Shown here: positions 32,608-41,771 of the stretch, piece by piece
Layout: every line of letters starts with the position of its first letter
Position numbering within the stretch: position 1 is the stretch's first letter
NCBI GenBank assembly: GCA_002698985.1
Contig: PAAY01000025.1
Coordinates: 1 to 53,595 of the forward strand
DNA: 53,595 bases
Direction: 5' to 3'
Source: Saprospirales bacterium
Lineage (GTDB): Bacteria; Bacteroidota; Bacteroidia; Chitinophagales; Saprospiraceae
Position numbers and translations under genes: made by a program
Notes under the pieces: model-generated
What the model was told of the DNA's origin: nothing
What the model saw: the letters and a program-made list of their open reading frames with translations, nothing else
Databases searched by the model: none

Positions 32608-33384
32608 TTAGGTTATGCATTTTTTCTGAAGGAACAACTTGAAACTTTCCTTTCGCTCTTTGGACAAGGGTACAGAGGTGCCATCATTCATGATGATCGA
32701 GTATCCGTCACTGGTCAACACCTTTTCGATGTGCTTGAAGTTGATGATGTGAGATTGGTGAACCCGGTAGAATAATTCCTGCGGGAGTTTCTGCTCAAAG
32801 TACTTCATCGTTTTAATGACGGTAAATTTTTCCCCTCGGCAAGTATGGAAAGTAATGTAATTTCCATCGCTGTTGAGGCGCAAAATGTCTTTGATTTTCA
32901 ATAGCTGCCATCCCGTTCCGGTTGAGAGCATGATGGTCTCATCACTTCTTTTCCTTTCAGTTTTGTAAACGGATTTTCTTTTTTCATCCAGCAAGCTGGC
33001 GATGCTCTGGCGCAGTTCAGTGTTTTCTATTGGTGATTTCATGACGTGGATAATTGAAGGGTGAATGGACTTTGTGTTATTGTAATGTTTCGGTTCCAGG
33101 ATTAATATGACAGGTGGCGGACCGCTTAGAAAAGCGTTGTGAAGCTCCGCAAGGTCATTGTTCAGTTTTTTGGTGTGCAAGATGATAAGGTCGGGTGGCG
33201 TGGATTTGATTTCTCTGGCTCCAGTTTCCAGTTCAGTAAAAGAATTACCAATGCATTCATGCGGAAACTCAGAGATGATCAGATTGCAGATCCTGTCGTT
33301 CAAATGCGTATCCGGCCCTAACACAGTGAACTTTAAGGGTCTCTTTAGAGGAAGCATAGCATGATATGTTTTAGTTATTGCCAT
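32608..33384 (-). CDS. LytTR DNA-binding regulator with degenerate receiver-like domain
   Basis: 258 residues. Residues 150-255 are a LytTR DNA-binding domain (LLKIKDILRLNSDGNYITFHT; FYRVHQSHIINFKHIEKV; VPLSKERKESF). Residues 15-135 have the outline of a response-regulator receiver (PDLIILHTKKL; HVMKSPIENTEL with K116), but the acidic pair near the start is missing and the phospho-acceptor position reads H70 in place of Asp. It is therefore unlikely to be switched by ordinary aspartyl phosphorylation. No sensor kinase gene is adjacent. It is divergent from a secreted protein gene at 33635, a possible target (inference). Confidence 0.85.
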   Translation of the reverse strand: MAITKTYHAMLPLKRPLKFTVLGPDTHLNDRICNLIISEFPHECIGNSFTELETGAREIKSTPPDLIILHTKKLNNDLAELHNAFLSGPPPVILILEPKHYNNTKSIHPSIIHVMKSPIENTELRQSIASLLDEKRKSVYKTERKRSDETIMLSTGTGWQLLKIKDILRLNSDGNYITFHTCRGEKFTVIKTMKYFEQKLPQELFYRVHQSHIINFKHIEKVLTSDGYSIIMNDGTSVPLSKERKESFKLFLQKKCIT

Positions 33385-33634
33385 AGATATTTAAATAATG
33401 ACACCAGATTTATAATGATCCCATGCGTATGTATATTTAGAGAAACAACATACCAGGATCCCAGTTAAAATTACATTCGATTGTGCTACACGAGGCTGGA
33501 CTTCCTTAGCTCTTTTCTTTGGACTTTACTCTTTAGAATACTATGTACTACACTTTTGTTACCTGTTTCTAAAGGCCGAATTTAAGAACAATCTGAAATT
33601 TTCCAAAGGACTCTTTAATTCAAAACCAGATGCC

Positions 33635-34924
33635 ATGCAAAGATTTCTACTATCCCTATTTGTCGCACTTATCTGCCTCACACCCGGAGATCAACTGAAA
33701 GCGCAGTGGGGCTTGTTCACAAGCCTGCTTTCTCAGACTGACTCTACCACCCTTCAAAATTTCGGTGCCAACCAAAGTACCTTGAGCACAGGTTTCGAAA
33801 TCGACCATACCATGGGCAACGTGGTGTGGGGAAACCTGCTCGATGCATTGGACGGCAGCAACCCTGGCGGTGTTCTCGACCAGGGTTACCTGGACGATCT
33901 TGGAGCGGGTTACGACCTATTGACGGACAAACTTCCAGGCCTGGGCCTGGATCAGGTTGATGAAGACACCTTGTTGGGAGAAGCTCAGAATGTGTTGAAC
34001 ATCTTCAACAACAACGCTGATTCCCTCGGCAATATCCTGAACACCAATGGTAATGACCTGAGCTTTGATTCGACCAATTGGTCATTGGTCATCCTGGGCT
34101 TCGATGGGATGGCTGACCTGCAATTCGGCGTCCTCCAGGATTCTTTTGACATGAGCATGGATGCTGCTGATCCGCTTGGCCCTCACGATTTGGCAGAGCT
34201 GATGGGAATGTTGTTCAGCGCCGATATTTTTCCCGACCTTGAGCTTGCTTTTGGTACACAAGTATTGGACTTGAATTACTGGGAAATGCCCTACCATCGC
34301 GAAGCGAAGTTGATCCGGCTTGGCTCAGTTCCACGCTTTCAGAAAGGATTGATTGACAAAAGGGATGGCATCATGCGTCTGCCCATAGAGGCCCGCTGGC
34401 ATGTGGAAGCCAGTTGGACCAATGACCGGCAGCCGACATTGGCAGATCCCGATGGAAAAACTTCAGGAAGAGAATTCAACCCCCTCGTACTGGATGGTGA
34501 CTTTGCCATGATGGCCATTCCGGTTGTTGGCCGGTGGGGAAACACCGTGTTCCGGATGATCACGAGTGTCGGGATGGAGTTTGGCACCTATGCCCCGGCC
34601 CATGTTGAGTATGCACCACCATTCACCTTGCCCAACCGCGGCTTTGCCACCGGTTTTGGTCCGCAAATGGGGGCAGGTTTTGCCATGGTTACCGGCGATT
34701 TGGTGATTTACACCTACGGCACCATGGCCCATGGCGAAATGTTCAGGACGGAGCAGGAATACAATTTTGACAGTAAATACTGGAATGCCGGTATCCGCTA
34801 CGGCAATGTAGTGAACATAAGGTACCGCGTGGGAGATATAAGCTGGCAAACTCATGGAAACCGGACGGCGAAACTACGGAGCGAAATATCCGTCGGGATT
34901 ATCCTGAGCGAATTGCATCATTGA
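33635..34924 (+). CDS. Hypothetical secreted protein, probable outer-membrane protein
   Basis: 429 residues with a signal peptide (RFLLSLFVALICLTPG, cut near LKAQ). I do not recognise a named family. The first half is rich in Asp, Asn, Leu and Gly (LLDALDGSNPGGVLDQGYLDD; VLNIFNNNADSLGNIL). The second half has alternating strands with aromatic residues and ends NIRYRVGDISWQTH and SEISVGIILSELHH, suggestive of an outer-membrane barrel. It lies divergently beside the LytTR regulator and ends at a strong terminator that overlaps the tlyA-like gene. Confidence 0.6.
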   Translation: MQRFLLSLFVALICLTPGDQLKAQWGLFTSLLSQTDSTTLQNFGANQSTLSTGFEIDHTMGNVVWGNLLDALDGSNPGGVLDQGYLDDLGAGYDLLTDKLPGLGLDQVDEDTLLGEAQNVLNIFNNNADSLGNILNTNGNDLSFDSTNWSLVILGFDGMADLQFGVLQDSFDMSMDAADPLGPHDLAELMGMLFSADIFPDLELAFGTQVLDLNYWEMPYHREAKLIRLGSVPRFQKGLIDKRDGIMRLPIEARWHVEASWTNDRQPTLADPDGKTSGREFNPLVLDGDFAMMAIPVVGRWGNTVFRMITSVGMEFGTYAPAHVEYAPPFTLPNRGFATGFGPQMGAGFAMVTGDLVIYTYGTMAHGEMFRTEQEYNFDSKYWNAGIRYGNVVNIRYRVGDISWQTHGNRTAKLRSEISVGIILSELHH

Positions 34925-34947
34925 TTTTGGATTACAAGTGTCCAATG

Positions 34948-34975
34948 GGTGGCATCAACCGATGTCACCTTTTTT
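34948..34975 (+). terminator. Terminator embedded in the 3' end of the convergent TlyA-like gene
   Basis: GGTGGCATC (34948-34956), loop AACC, GATGTCACC (34961-34969), then T (34970-34975); one G-U pair. The same bases encode the last residues (KKGDIG, stop) of the TlyA-like protein on the other strand. Confidence 0.85.
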
Positions 34976-35707
34976 GTTTGCATGGTAGAACAGCGCCACG
35001 TATTCGAGGTTTTTTTTCTTCACATCCTCAACATCGGTTTCAACCAGCCCTTGCAAATGAAATTCGTGTGCTTTGGCGGTTTCAGTTACCCTGCGTACAG
35101 CCGCCTCACGGAGCTTTCTGTCTTTGATGATTCCTTTTTTCAGCCGCAGTTTTTGCTCCATTTCAAACTGGGGCTTGATGAGCGTGAGCAAAAAACCTGA
35201 GGGAGCGAGGAGTTTCTTGAAGCGGGGCAAAACCTGCGTGAGGGAAATGAAGGAAAGGTCAGCAACGATGATATCCACTGCTTCCCCATCGAGCAGCTCC
35301 AGCGAAATGGTTCTGATGTCAGTTTTTTCGTGGCAATGGACTTTCAGGTTTTCCCTAAGCGTTTTGTCAAGTTGGTCGGTACCGATGTCAACGGCATAAA
35401 CGAGGGCGGCTCCGTGTTGGAGGGCACAGTCAGTGAAACCACCGGTGGAAGCGCCTGCATCCAGCACCCTTTTTCCAGAGAAGTCAAGTTGAAAATGCCG
35501 GATGGCTTTTTCGAGTTTCAGGCCGCCCTGACTTACATAGCGGAGTGCCGATCCGGTTACCCTGATTTCATCAGTGGGCTGGATTTGAGCGGAGGGTTTG
35601 GTGACGGCTTTCTCATTCACCAGCACATGACCGGCTTTTATGGCAAACTGTGCTTTTTGCCGGGAGGCGAAAAAGCTGTTTTCAGTAAGCCAGGAATCCA
35701 GTCGCAT
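34955..35707 (-). CDS. TlyA-family rRNA 2'-O-methyltransferase (S4 + FtsJ domains)
   Basis: 250 residues. Residues 1-60 are an S4 RNA-binding domain (MRLDSWLTENSFFASRQKAQFAIKAG region, then VLVNEKAVTKPS). The rest is an FtsJ-like methyltransferase with the SAM loop VLDAGASTGGFTDCAL, the acidic motif VDIIVADLSFISL and the later LLTLIKPQFE; these contain the K-D-K-E style residues of 2'-O-methylases. Mycobacterial TlyA methylates 16S and 23S rRNA and underlies capreomycin sensitivity; older annotations call it hemolysin. An exact TAGTTTTG -7 box lies at 35724-35731. Confidence 0.92.
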   Translation of the reverse strand: MRLDSWLTENSFFASRQKAQFAIKAGHVLVNEKAVTKPSAQIQPTDEIRVTGSALRYVSQGGLKLEKAIRHFQLDFSGKRVLDAGASTGGFTDCALQHGAALVYAVDIGTDQLDKTLRENLKVHCHEKTDIRTISLELLDGEAVDIIVADLSFISLTQVLPRFKKLLAPSGFLLTLIKPQFEMEQKLRLKKGIIKDRKLREAAVRRVTETAKAHEFHLQGLVETDVEDVKKKNLEYVALFYHANKKGDIG

Positions 35708-35723
35708 AGGAGATCTTTTGTTG

Positions 35724-35731
35724 CAAAACTA
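35724..35731 (-). promoter_or_regulatory. -7 box for the TlyA-like gene
   Basis: Minus-strand TAGTTTTG matches TAnnTTTG exactly, 17 nt ahead of the start codon; no clear -33 box. Confidence 0.4.
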
Positions 35732-35851
35732 ACTATCATGCCAGGGGAGTGAATAAAATCGAATTGAGTATCTTTATATCGAGGCTTCAACTATGGAAAG
35801 CCCATGACAAAGAGGTGATGAATGTCGCCTGTGATTCCTGCCTAAATGAGT

Positions 35852-35859
35852 TACTTTTG
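35852..35859 (+). promoter_or_regulatory. -7 box upstream of gcvP
   Basis: TACTTTTG matches TAnnTTTG, 168 nt ahead of the gcvP start codon. A -33 TTTG is not visible at the usual spacing. The long leader it implies contains the structure at 35921-36005. Confidence 0.4.
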
Positions 35860-35920
35860 TCCGGCTTTTTCAAATCCCGTATTTGAACTAAAGCCTTGAT
35901 TCATCAACCAAATAAACCGC

Positions 35921-36005
35921 TCAACTCTTTGTTTGTGACGAAAGACAAACCTTGAGTTGAACAGCCCGAATGCTTCCGGTCAATTCCAACTTCCGGAAAA
36001 ACGGG
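35921..36005 (+). promoter_or_regulatory. Structured leader of gcvP
   Basis: First element: TCAACTC (35921-35927) with GAGTTGA (35954-35960), a 3x3 internal loop, then GTTTGT (35931-35936) with ACAAAC (35945-35950) around an 8-nt loop. Second element: CCCG (35965-35968) with CGGG (36002-36005) enclosing TTCCGG (35974-35979) with CCGGAA (35993-35998). The second element ends 22 nt before the ATG. It does not match the glycine riboswitch consensus as I know it. Confidence 0.55.
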
Positions 36006-36027
36006 AGACTAACCTGATCCGACAAAT

Positions 36028-38922
36028 ATGAGCAGAACACAATTCTTCGACCAGTTTTCCAAAAGACATATCGGCCCTAACGAAGCTGAACTTTCACAAA
36101 TGCTGAAAGTAATCGGCGTGGAATCACTTGACCAACTGATTGATGAAACGGTTCCTGAACCCATCCGGATGCAGGGCGAATTGCACTTGCCGGAAGCCCA
36201 GACCGAGTTTGAATACCTCAAGGAACTGAAAGAGGTGGCCGTGATGAACAAGCTCTTCAAGAGCTACATCGGCATGGGCTATTACGGAACCATTACCCCT
36301 TCTGTCATTTTGCGGAACATCTTTCAGAACCCCGGCTGGTACACCCAGTACACTCCCTACCAGGCAGAAATTTCGCAGGGGCGTTTGGAAGCCTTGTTGA
36401 ACTTCCAGACCATGGTCAGTGACCTGACCGGCCTACCAATCGCCAATGCTTCCTTGCTGGACGAGGCCACTGCAGCCGGCGAAGCCATGACCATGTTCTA
36501 CGGGGTAAAAAACAAACGGTCCAAAGGCGATCCTGCCAACATCTTTCTGGTTGATGAAAATGTGTTCGATCAAACCATCGAAGTGCTGCATACCAGGGCT
36601 GTACCTCACGGAATAGAAGTGGTGGTTGGCGACTGGAAGTCATGGGACCTCAACGACGAAAAGGTCTTTGGTGTGCTGGTACAGTACCCGGGCAAAGATG
36701 GACTGGTTGAAGATTTTTCAGGTCTGGTTCAAAAAGCAAAAGAGAAAGGGGTATTCGTAACAGTTGCTGCCGACATTTTGTCCTTGGCCGTTTTGACCCC
36801 TCCGGGTGAATGGGGCGCTGATTGCGTAGTAGGCAATACCCAGCGTTTTGGTGTGCCAATGGGCTACGGGGGGCCGCATGCCGCCTATTTTGCGACGAAA
36901 GAAGATTTCAAGCGCGTAATACCCGGACGAATCATTGGGGTCTCAGTTGATGCGCAGGGCAAACCGGCCTACCGCATGGCCCTGCAGACGCGAGAACAGC
37001 ACATCCGCAGGGAAAAGGCCACCAGTAACATCTGCACGGCCCAGGCACTGTTGGCCATCATGGCGGGTATGTATGCCGCCTGGCACGGGCCTCGAGGCAT
37101 CAGGGCGATTGCTGATCGCGTGCATGGATTTACCCAGATCCTGCACAAAAACCTGAAGGCACTTGGCTACAATGTCCGCCACGATCAGTTCTTTGATACC
37201 CTGTGCATCGAAGTGGAAGACAAGGTGATCGATGTGCTGCACCATCTGGCTACTTTCAACGAAATCAACCTGTTCTACAGTGACAATACCGTTCAGGTGA
37301 GCCTGGACGAAACCGTTTTGGAGGAAGACGTGGATCTGTTGATCAGCATCTTCAGCCAGGCAAAAGGTGTGGATGCCAAAGCTGACTTCACCGAAGTGGA
37401 AGGCTATAATTTTCCCGAAGGGCTGATCAGAAAAAGTGAATACCTGACGCATCCGGTTTTCAACGATTATCACACGGAAACCAAAATGATGCGCTACATC
37501 AAGCGGCTGGAAAACCGGGACCTTTCACTCATGCACAGCATGATATCTTTGGGAAGTTGCACCATGAAACTAAACGCAGCCTCCGAGTTGATTCCGGTGT
37601 CGTGGTCTTTGTTCAGCGATATCCATCCTTTCGCACCGGAAGATCAGGTGCAGGGTTACAAAGAGATTTTCCAGGATCTGGAGCGCTACCTCTGTGAGAT
37701 AACCGGTTTCGCAGCGTGCTCGCTGCAACCTAATTCCGGAGCCCAGGGGGAATACACCGGTCTGATGGTTATCAGGGCTTACCACGAGTCCCGGAACGAA
37801 GCCCATCGCAACATTGCGTTGATTCCTGCGTCGGCCCATGGAACTAATCCGGCCAGTGCCAGCATGGCCGGGATGAAGGTGGTTGTCGTTGCCTGTGACG
37901 ATCACGGAAACATCGACACCGATGATCTAAAGGCCAAGGCTGAGCAGTACAAAGATTCACTGGCCTGCCTGATGATCACTTATCCTTCCACCCACGGGGT
38001 GTTTGAGCCGGGTGTAAAAGAGCTGTGCAAGGTGATTCATGACAATGGCGGGTTGGTGTACATGGACGGTGCAAACATGAACGCACAGGTAGGACTGACC
38101 AGCCCCGGAATCATTGGTGCTGATGTGTGCCACCTGAACCTGCACAAGACATTTGCAATTCCCCATGGCGGTGGAGGTCCGGGAATGGGGCCCATTTGCG
38201 TAAACGAAAAGCTGGCACCCTTCCTTCCCGGGCACCCGTTGGTGAGAACGGGCGGTGAGAAAGCCATTACCGCCGTTTCTGCGGCTCCTTACGGCAGTGC
38301 CAGTATCCTGCTGATCTCCTATGCTTACATTCGCATGCTCGGCCCAAAAGGCCTGACCGACGCTACGAGGTACGCCATTCTGAATGCCAATTACATCAAA
38401 GCAAGGCTTGAAAAGGAGTACAAGGTGCTTTATACCGGCGTCAAAGGTCGTGCGGCGCATGAGCTGATCATTGACCTCCGCCCCTTCAAGGAATACTGCT
38501 CGGCCGAAGATGTTGCCAAGCGCCTGATGGATTACGGATTCCATGCGCCAACCCTTTCATTCCCCGTGGCCGGCACGCTGATGATCGAACCGACGGAAAG
38601 CGAGAGCATGGACGAACTGGATCGCTTTTGCGACGCCATGCTCCAGATTAGAAAGGAAATCGATGAAATTGCCAGCGGACAGGTAAGTGCTGAAGACAGT
38701 GTGCTTCATCATGCTCCCCACACCGCAGCATTGCTGACTGCTGATACCTGGGATAGGAGTTACAGCCGTGAGAAAGCCGCCTGGCCCTTGCCCTATTTGC
38801 ACGAAGGGTATAAATTCTGGCCTTTTGTTGCCAGAGTTGACAATGCATACGGAGACCGGAACCTGGTTTGCGTTTGTCCACCCATCGAATCGTACATGGA
38901 AGAAGCGGTTCAGGAAGCGTGA
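36028..38922 (+). CDS. gcvP: Glycine dehydrogenase (decarboxylating), P-protein
   Basis: 964 residues, the full one-chain form (both the alpha and beta halves that are separate in some bacteria). The N-terminal half begins [15 protein letters not shown] and has [10 protein letters not shown] and [20 protein letters not shown]; the C-terminal half has [32 protein letters not shown] and the PLP-binding lysine K707 in [19 protein letters not shown]. It decarboxylates glycine and passes the aminomethyl group to lipoyl-GcvH; GcvT and GcvH are not in the window. A structured leader lies upstream and hairpin array C starts right after its stop codon. Confidence 0.97.
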   Translation: MSRTQFFDQFSKRHIGPNEAELSQMLKVIGVESLDQLIDETVPEPIRMQGELHLPEAQTEFEYLKELKEVAVMNKLFKSYIGMGYYGTITPSVILRNIFQNPGWYTQYTPYQAEISQGRLEALLNFQTMVSDLTGLPIANASLLDEATAAGEAMTMFYGVKNKRSKGDPANIFLVDENVFDQTIEVLHTRAVPHGIEVVVGDWKSWDLNDEKVFGVLVQYPGKDGLVEDFSGLVQKAKEKGVFVTVAADILSLAVLTPPGEWGADCVVGNTQRFGVPMGYGGPHAAYFATKEDFKRVIPGRIIGVSVDAQGKPAYRMALQTREQHIRREKATSNICTAQALLAIMAGMYAAWHGPRGIRAIADRVHGFTQILHKNLKALGYNVRHDQFFDTLCIEVEDKVIDVLHHLATFNEINLFYSDNTVQVSLDETVLEEDVDLLISIFSQAKGVDAKADFTEVEGYNFPEGLIRKSEYLTHPVFNDYHTETKMMRYIKRLENRDLSLMHSMISLGSCTMKLNAASELIPVSWSLFSDIHPFAPEDQVQGYKEIFQDLERYLCEITGFAACSLQPNSGAQGEYTGLMVIRAYHESRNEAHRNIALIPASAHGTNPASASMAGMKVVVVACDDHGNIDTDDLKAKAEQYKDSLACLMITYPSTHGVFEPGVKELCKVIHDNGGLVYMDGANMNAQVGLTSPGIIGADVCHLNLHKTFAIPHGGGGPGMGPICVNEKLAPFLPGHPLVRTGGEKAITAVSAAPYGSASILLISYAYIRMLGPKGLTDATRYAILNANYIKARLEKEYKVLYTGVKGRAAHELIIDLRPFKEYCSAEDVAKRLMDYGFHAPTLSFPVAGTLMIEPTESESMDELDRFCDAMLQIRKEIDEIASGQVSAEDSVLHHAPHTAALLTADTWDRSYSREKAAWPLPYLHEGYKFWPFVARVDNAYGDRNLVCVCPPIESYMEEAVQEA

Positions 38923-39058
38923 CCTGGCACCTGAGGTGCGTTTAATGCGCCTGGTGGCGCAGTTTAGTTCACCTTCGGTGAAGTTTAGGCATCTTCGGTG
39001 CGTTTAGTCCGCCTTCGGCGGAGTTTAAACGGCTTCGCCGGGTTTAGTCCGCGGCGTT
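38923..39058 (+). repeat. Hairpin array C, downstream of gcvP
   Basis: Six palindromes with GTTTA linkers: GCACC-TGA-GGTGC, TGCGCC-TGGT-GGCGCA, TTCACC-TTC-GGTGAA, GCATC-TTC-GGTGC, TCCGCC-TTC-GGCGGA and AACGGC-TTC-GCCGGG, then GTTTAGTCCGCGGCG. The first begins five bases after the gcvP stop codon. The order resembles arrays A and B read outward from their genes. Confidence 0.95.
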
Positions 39059-39065
39059 CATTGGG

Positions 39066-39142
39066 GCTTCTTTAGAAGCTGTATTGAGCCTGAGGGGGTC
39101 CCCTCAGTTCTTCTCCTGACGGACGTCGGGATCAGTTCCTCA
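39066..39142. repeat. Hairpins and 8-mer relics between gcvP and the PurF-like gene
   Basis: GCTTC-TTTA-GAAGC (39066-39079), CTGAGGGG-GT-CCCCTCAG (39090-39107), and CCTGAC-GGAC-GTCGGG (39115-39130) followed by ATCAGTTCCTC, the same hairpin plus 8-mer seen after array B. Likely terminator function for the convergent pair. Confidence 0.7.
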
Positions 39143-39144
39143 TC

Positions 39145-41037
39145 TCAATAAGCTCTCTCATCCCGCCCTTCCATGTAATTGATGAAGGCTTTGTTGACGA
39201 CCTTGTTGCCGCCGGGAGTGGGGAAGTTGCCGGTGAAGTACCAGTCGCCGAGGTGGTCGGGGCAGGCGGCGTGCAGTCCTTCAATGGTCTGGTAGATCAC
39301 CTCAACTTTTGGCTTGATGCCTTTTGGGGTGACGATTTCAGCAATCTTTTTAGAGATCTCTTCGGCGCTGAAATGGTCGTAAAGGGCTTTTACTTCGTTT
39401 TTGATTTCTTCCTTCGGTAAATGCTCCTGTTCCTTACAACGCTGATAGGCTTCGTTCAGCAATTTTTCTTTGCCGTTTTCTTTGAGCAATTCTACCAGCG
39501 CCCTGAACGCCACGAAGTCTTTCATTTTGGACATGTCGATGCCGTAGCAATCCGGAAAGCGGATCTGCGGGGCACTGCTCACGATGACGATCTTTTTTGG
39601 CCGAAGGCGGGCAACGATTCTGATGATGCTGTTTTTGAGGGTGGTGCCTCTTACGATGCTGTCGTCGAGCAAAACCAGGTTGTCCTTTTCGTTTCTGACC
39701 AGGCCGTAAGTCACGTCATAACCGTGCGAAACCAACTCTCCCCGTGAGTTGTCGTCGGCAATGAAAGTGCGGAGCTTGGCATCTTTGTGCACCAGCTTTT
39801 CAGCCCGGGGAGTCATTTCGAGGATTTGCTGAATTTTTTTGGGGTCGGCATTTTCGCCGAGGGCTTTTATTTTCTCGGCCTTGATGGCATTGAGTTTCTT
39901 CTCGATGCCTTTGATGAGTCCGAAGAAGGCACTTTCTGCGGTGTTGGGGACAAAAGAAAAAACCGTGTTGTCCAGATCGTTGTCAACGGCTTTCAGCACG
40001 GCATCGGTGAGCTGCTCTCCCAGTTTTTTCCTTTCGTAGTAAATGTCCAGGTCGTTGCCGCGGCTGAAATAGATGCGCTCGAAAGAGCAGGCCAGCCGGG
40101 GCTTCGGTTCTGTGAACTCCACCTCGCTGATCTTTCCGTTGCTTTTGACAACCAGTGCATGGCCGGGTGTGAGTTCTTTGATGCGGGAGATGTGCACATC
40201 GAAAGCAGTCTGAATGGGTGGCCGTTCGGAGCAAGCCACCACCACCTCGTCGTCGTGGTAGTAAAATGCCGGGCGGATGCCGTTGGGATCGCGCATGATG
40301 AAGGCATCGCCGTGGCCAATGAGACCGGCCATGGCATAACCGCCGTCGAACTTTTTGGTGGCTCTTTTCAGCAGGCGCTGGATGTCAAGTTTTTCAAAAA
40401 TGAGATCGTTGATTTCCTGGTTGGTGTAGCCGTCGGGCTTGTACCAGGTGTACAGCCGTTGCACTTCGTCGTCGAGGAAGTGGCCGATTTTTTCCATGAC
40501 CGTTACCGTATCGGTTCTTTCCATGGGGTATTGGCCATAGCCCACCAGCTCGTCGAACAGCTCGTCAACATTGGTGAGGTTGAAGTTTCCGGCCATCACG
40601 AGGGTGCGATGGATCCAGTTGTTTTTTCTGATAAAGGGGTGAACGTTTTTGACGCTGTTGGAGCCGTGGGTGCCATAGCGGAGGTGCCCCAGCAGGAGCT
40701 CACCCATGAACGGCACATTTTCTTTGAGGAAGGAGGCATCCTTCAGTTGCTTTTTATCCAGCTTGTTGAAGTTGGAGTAAACGCTGTCAAATATTCGCTC
40801 TATGGAGCGATTGCCGCTTTGCCTTTTGCGGTCGATGATCTTCTGGCCGGGGTCAATGCCGAGCTTGATGGTGGCGATGCCTGCTCCGTCCTGGCCCCTG
40901 TTGCGCTGCTTCTCCATGAGCAGGTGCAGCTTGTTGAGGCCGTACAACGCTGAGCCGTACTTCTTTACATAGTAATCAAGAGGCTTGAGCAGTCTGATAA
41001 AGACAATGCCACACTCGTGTTTTATAAAATCACTCAT
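39145..41037 (-). CDS. Long PurF-like amidophosphoribosyltransferase paralogue
   Basis: 630 residues. The glutaminase (class II, Ntn) half starts at C9 (HECGIVFIRL), so an 8-residue propeptide would have to be removed to free the catalytic cysteine; RNRGQDGAGIA, LLLGHLRYGTHG and MAGNFNLTNVDEL are the glutamine-site motifs. The PRPP site is VLLDDSIVRGTT at residues about 455-466. Ordinary PurF is about 470-510 residues; this one carries extra helical, charged segments (LNAIKAEKIKALGENADPKK and a C-terminal stretch from about 515). Long PurF paralogues of this type occur in Bacteroidota. It either makes phosphoribosylamine for purine synthesis or uses a related substrate. A strong promoter lies upstream. 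Confidence 0.85.
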   Translation of the reverse strand: MSDFIKHECGIVFIRLLKPLDYYVKKYGSALYGLNKLHLLMEKQRNRGQDGAGIATIKLGIDPGQKIIDRKRQSGNRSIERIFDSVYSNFNKLDKKQLKDASFLKENVPFMGELLLGHLRYGTHGSNSVKNVHPFIRKNNWIHRTLVMAGNFNLTNVDELFDELVGYGQYPMERTDTVTVMEKIGHFLDDEVQRLYTWYKPDGYTNQEINDLIFEKLDIQRLLKRATKKFDGGYAMAGLIGHGDAFIMRDPNGIRPAFYYHDDEVVVACSERPPIQTAFDVHISRIKELTPGHALVVKSNGKISEVEFTEPKPRLACSFERIYFSRGNDLDIYYERKKLGEQLTDAVLKAVDNDLDNTVFSFVPNTAESAFFGLIKGIEKKLNAIKAEKIKALGENADPKKIQQILEMTPRAEKLVHKDAKLRTFIADDNSRGELVSHGYDVTYGLVRNEKDNLVLLDDSIVRGTTLKNSIIRIVARLRPKKIVIVSSAPQIRFPDCYGIDMSKMKDFVAFRALVELLKENGKEKLLNEAYQRCKEQEHLPKEEIKNEVKALYDHFSAEEISKKIAEIVTPKGIKPKVEVIYQTIEGLHAACPDHLGDWYFTGNFPTPGGNKVVNKAFINYMEGRDERAY

Positions 41038-41120
41038 CGATGAAGACTTTCCATGTGGAGGAAGGTGAAAGGTGCAAGGTGGAGGTTCTTCAACACACCA
41101 CCCGGATCTTTAAGAGGCCG

Positions 41121-41151
41121 CAAAGGTAACCTGAACGGTTATTCCTGCAAA
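41121..41151 (-). promoter_or_regulatory. Promoter of the PurF-like gene
   Basis: On the minus strand TTTG (41148-41151), 19 nt, then TACCTTTG (41121-41128): an exact match to the Bacteroidota consensus in both boxes and spacing. The start codon is about 84 nt downstream. Confidence 0.75.
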
Positions 41152-41230
41152 AGGGCTTCTGAAGTCATTGTCCGATTTTCAAATGCTGTTTATTCTTGCA
41201 GCTGTTACTTACAACAATTCAATACAATTC

Positions 41231-41578
41231 ATGAAAGACGAGAAATATTTTAAGCAGATTCAGCAAAACATCATGCCTTATACAAAAGTGATGGCCAAAG
41301 CCGCCGATATCATTCAGGAGCAGGATGTTTCCTCCTTCCCTATTCTTGTCCTGTCCGAATTGCCCGTTAACATTGGCATAAATATCGTTGAGAAAGAAAA
41401 GTTGAACGCCCCCTGGAACATCAACGCGTCTACCCTTGAAGAGCTCGTCGCCAAACAGGTCATTGCTCCGGAAAAAGTGGATGACTTCAAGCTGGTGTAC
41501 AAAAAGTCTGATCCAGATTTGTGCCTGTTGCTTTTGACGAAAGAAGACGCCAATTTCGTTTTTGTTCCCCGTAACTAA
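41231..41578 (+). CDS. Conserved-looking small cytoplasmic protein of unknown function
   Basis: 115 residues from ATG 41231 (MKDEKYFKQIQQNIMPYTKVM); the frame is open 21 codons further up but those residues are unlike a protein start and lie in the promoter region. No signal peptide, membrane segment or cysteine motif. It looks like a compact alpha/beta domain (VSSFPILVLSELPVNIGINIVEKE; WNINASTLEELVAKQVI; LCLLLLTKEDANFVFVPR). I do not recognise a family. It is divergent from the PurF-like gene and upstream of the hybrid kinase, separated from it by about 190 nt. Confidence 0.65.
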   Translation: MKDEKYFKQIQQNIMPYTKVMAKAADIIQEQDVSSFPILVLSELPVNIGINIVEKEKLNAPWNINASTLEELVAKQVIAPEKVDDFKLVYKKSDPDLCLLLLTKEDANFVFVPRN

Positions 41579-41771
41579 AGGTTCCGTACCTCCCCCTGAA
41601 TTTACGACTTCGCCTTTGGCCGGCCACATTTTCACCTGAATCAATCACTGCATTTGCCTCTGGGTACTCCGGTTAGCATTTGCAAACGAATTAAACCCTG
41701 TGAAAATGTAATTCCCTGTTTCAGGTCCGGCTTGCCGAATATTGATCGAATGGGGTCTTAAATGAAACGTG

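Noticed and set aside
35880-36027. Glycine riboswitch before gcvP
   Set aside because: Would be expected functionally, but the conserved glycine-aptamer core is not readable; only unassigned hairpins are seen.
39787-40953. 388-residue open frame on the plus strand
   Set aside because: Antisense of the PurF-like gene, which has complete family motifs on the other strand.
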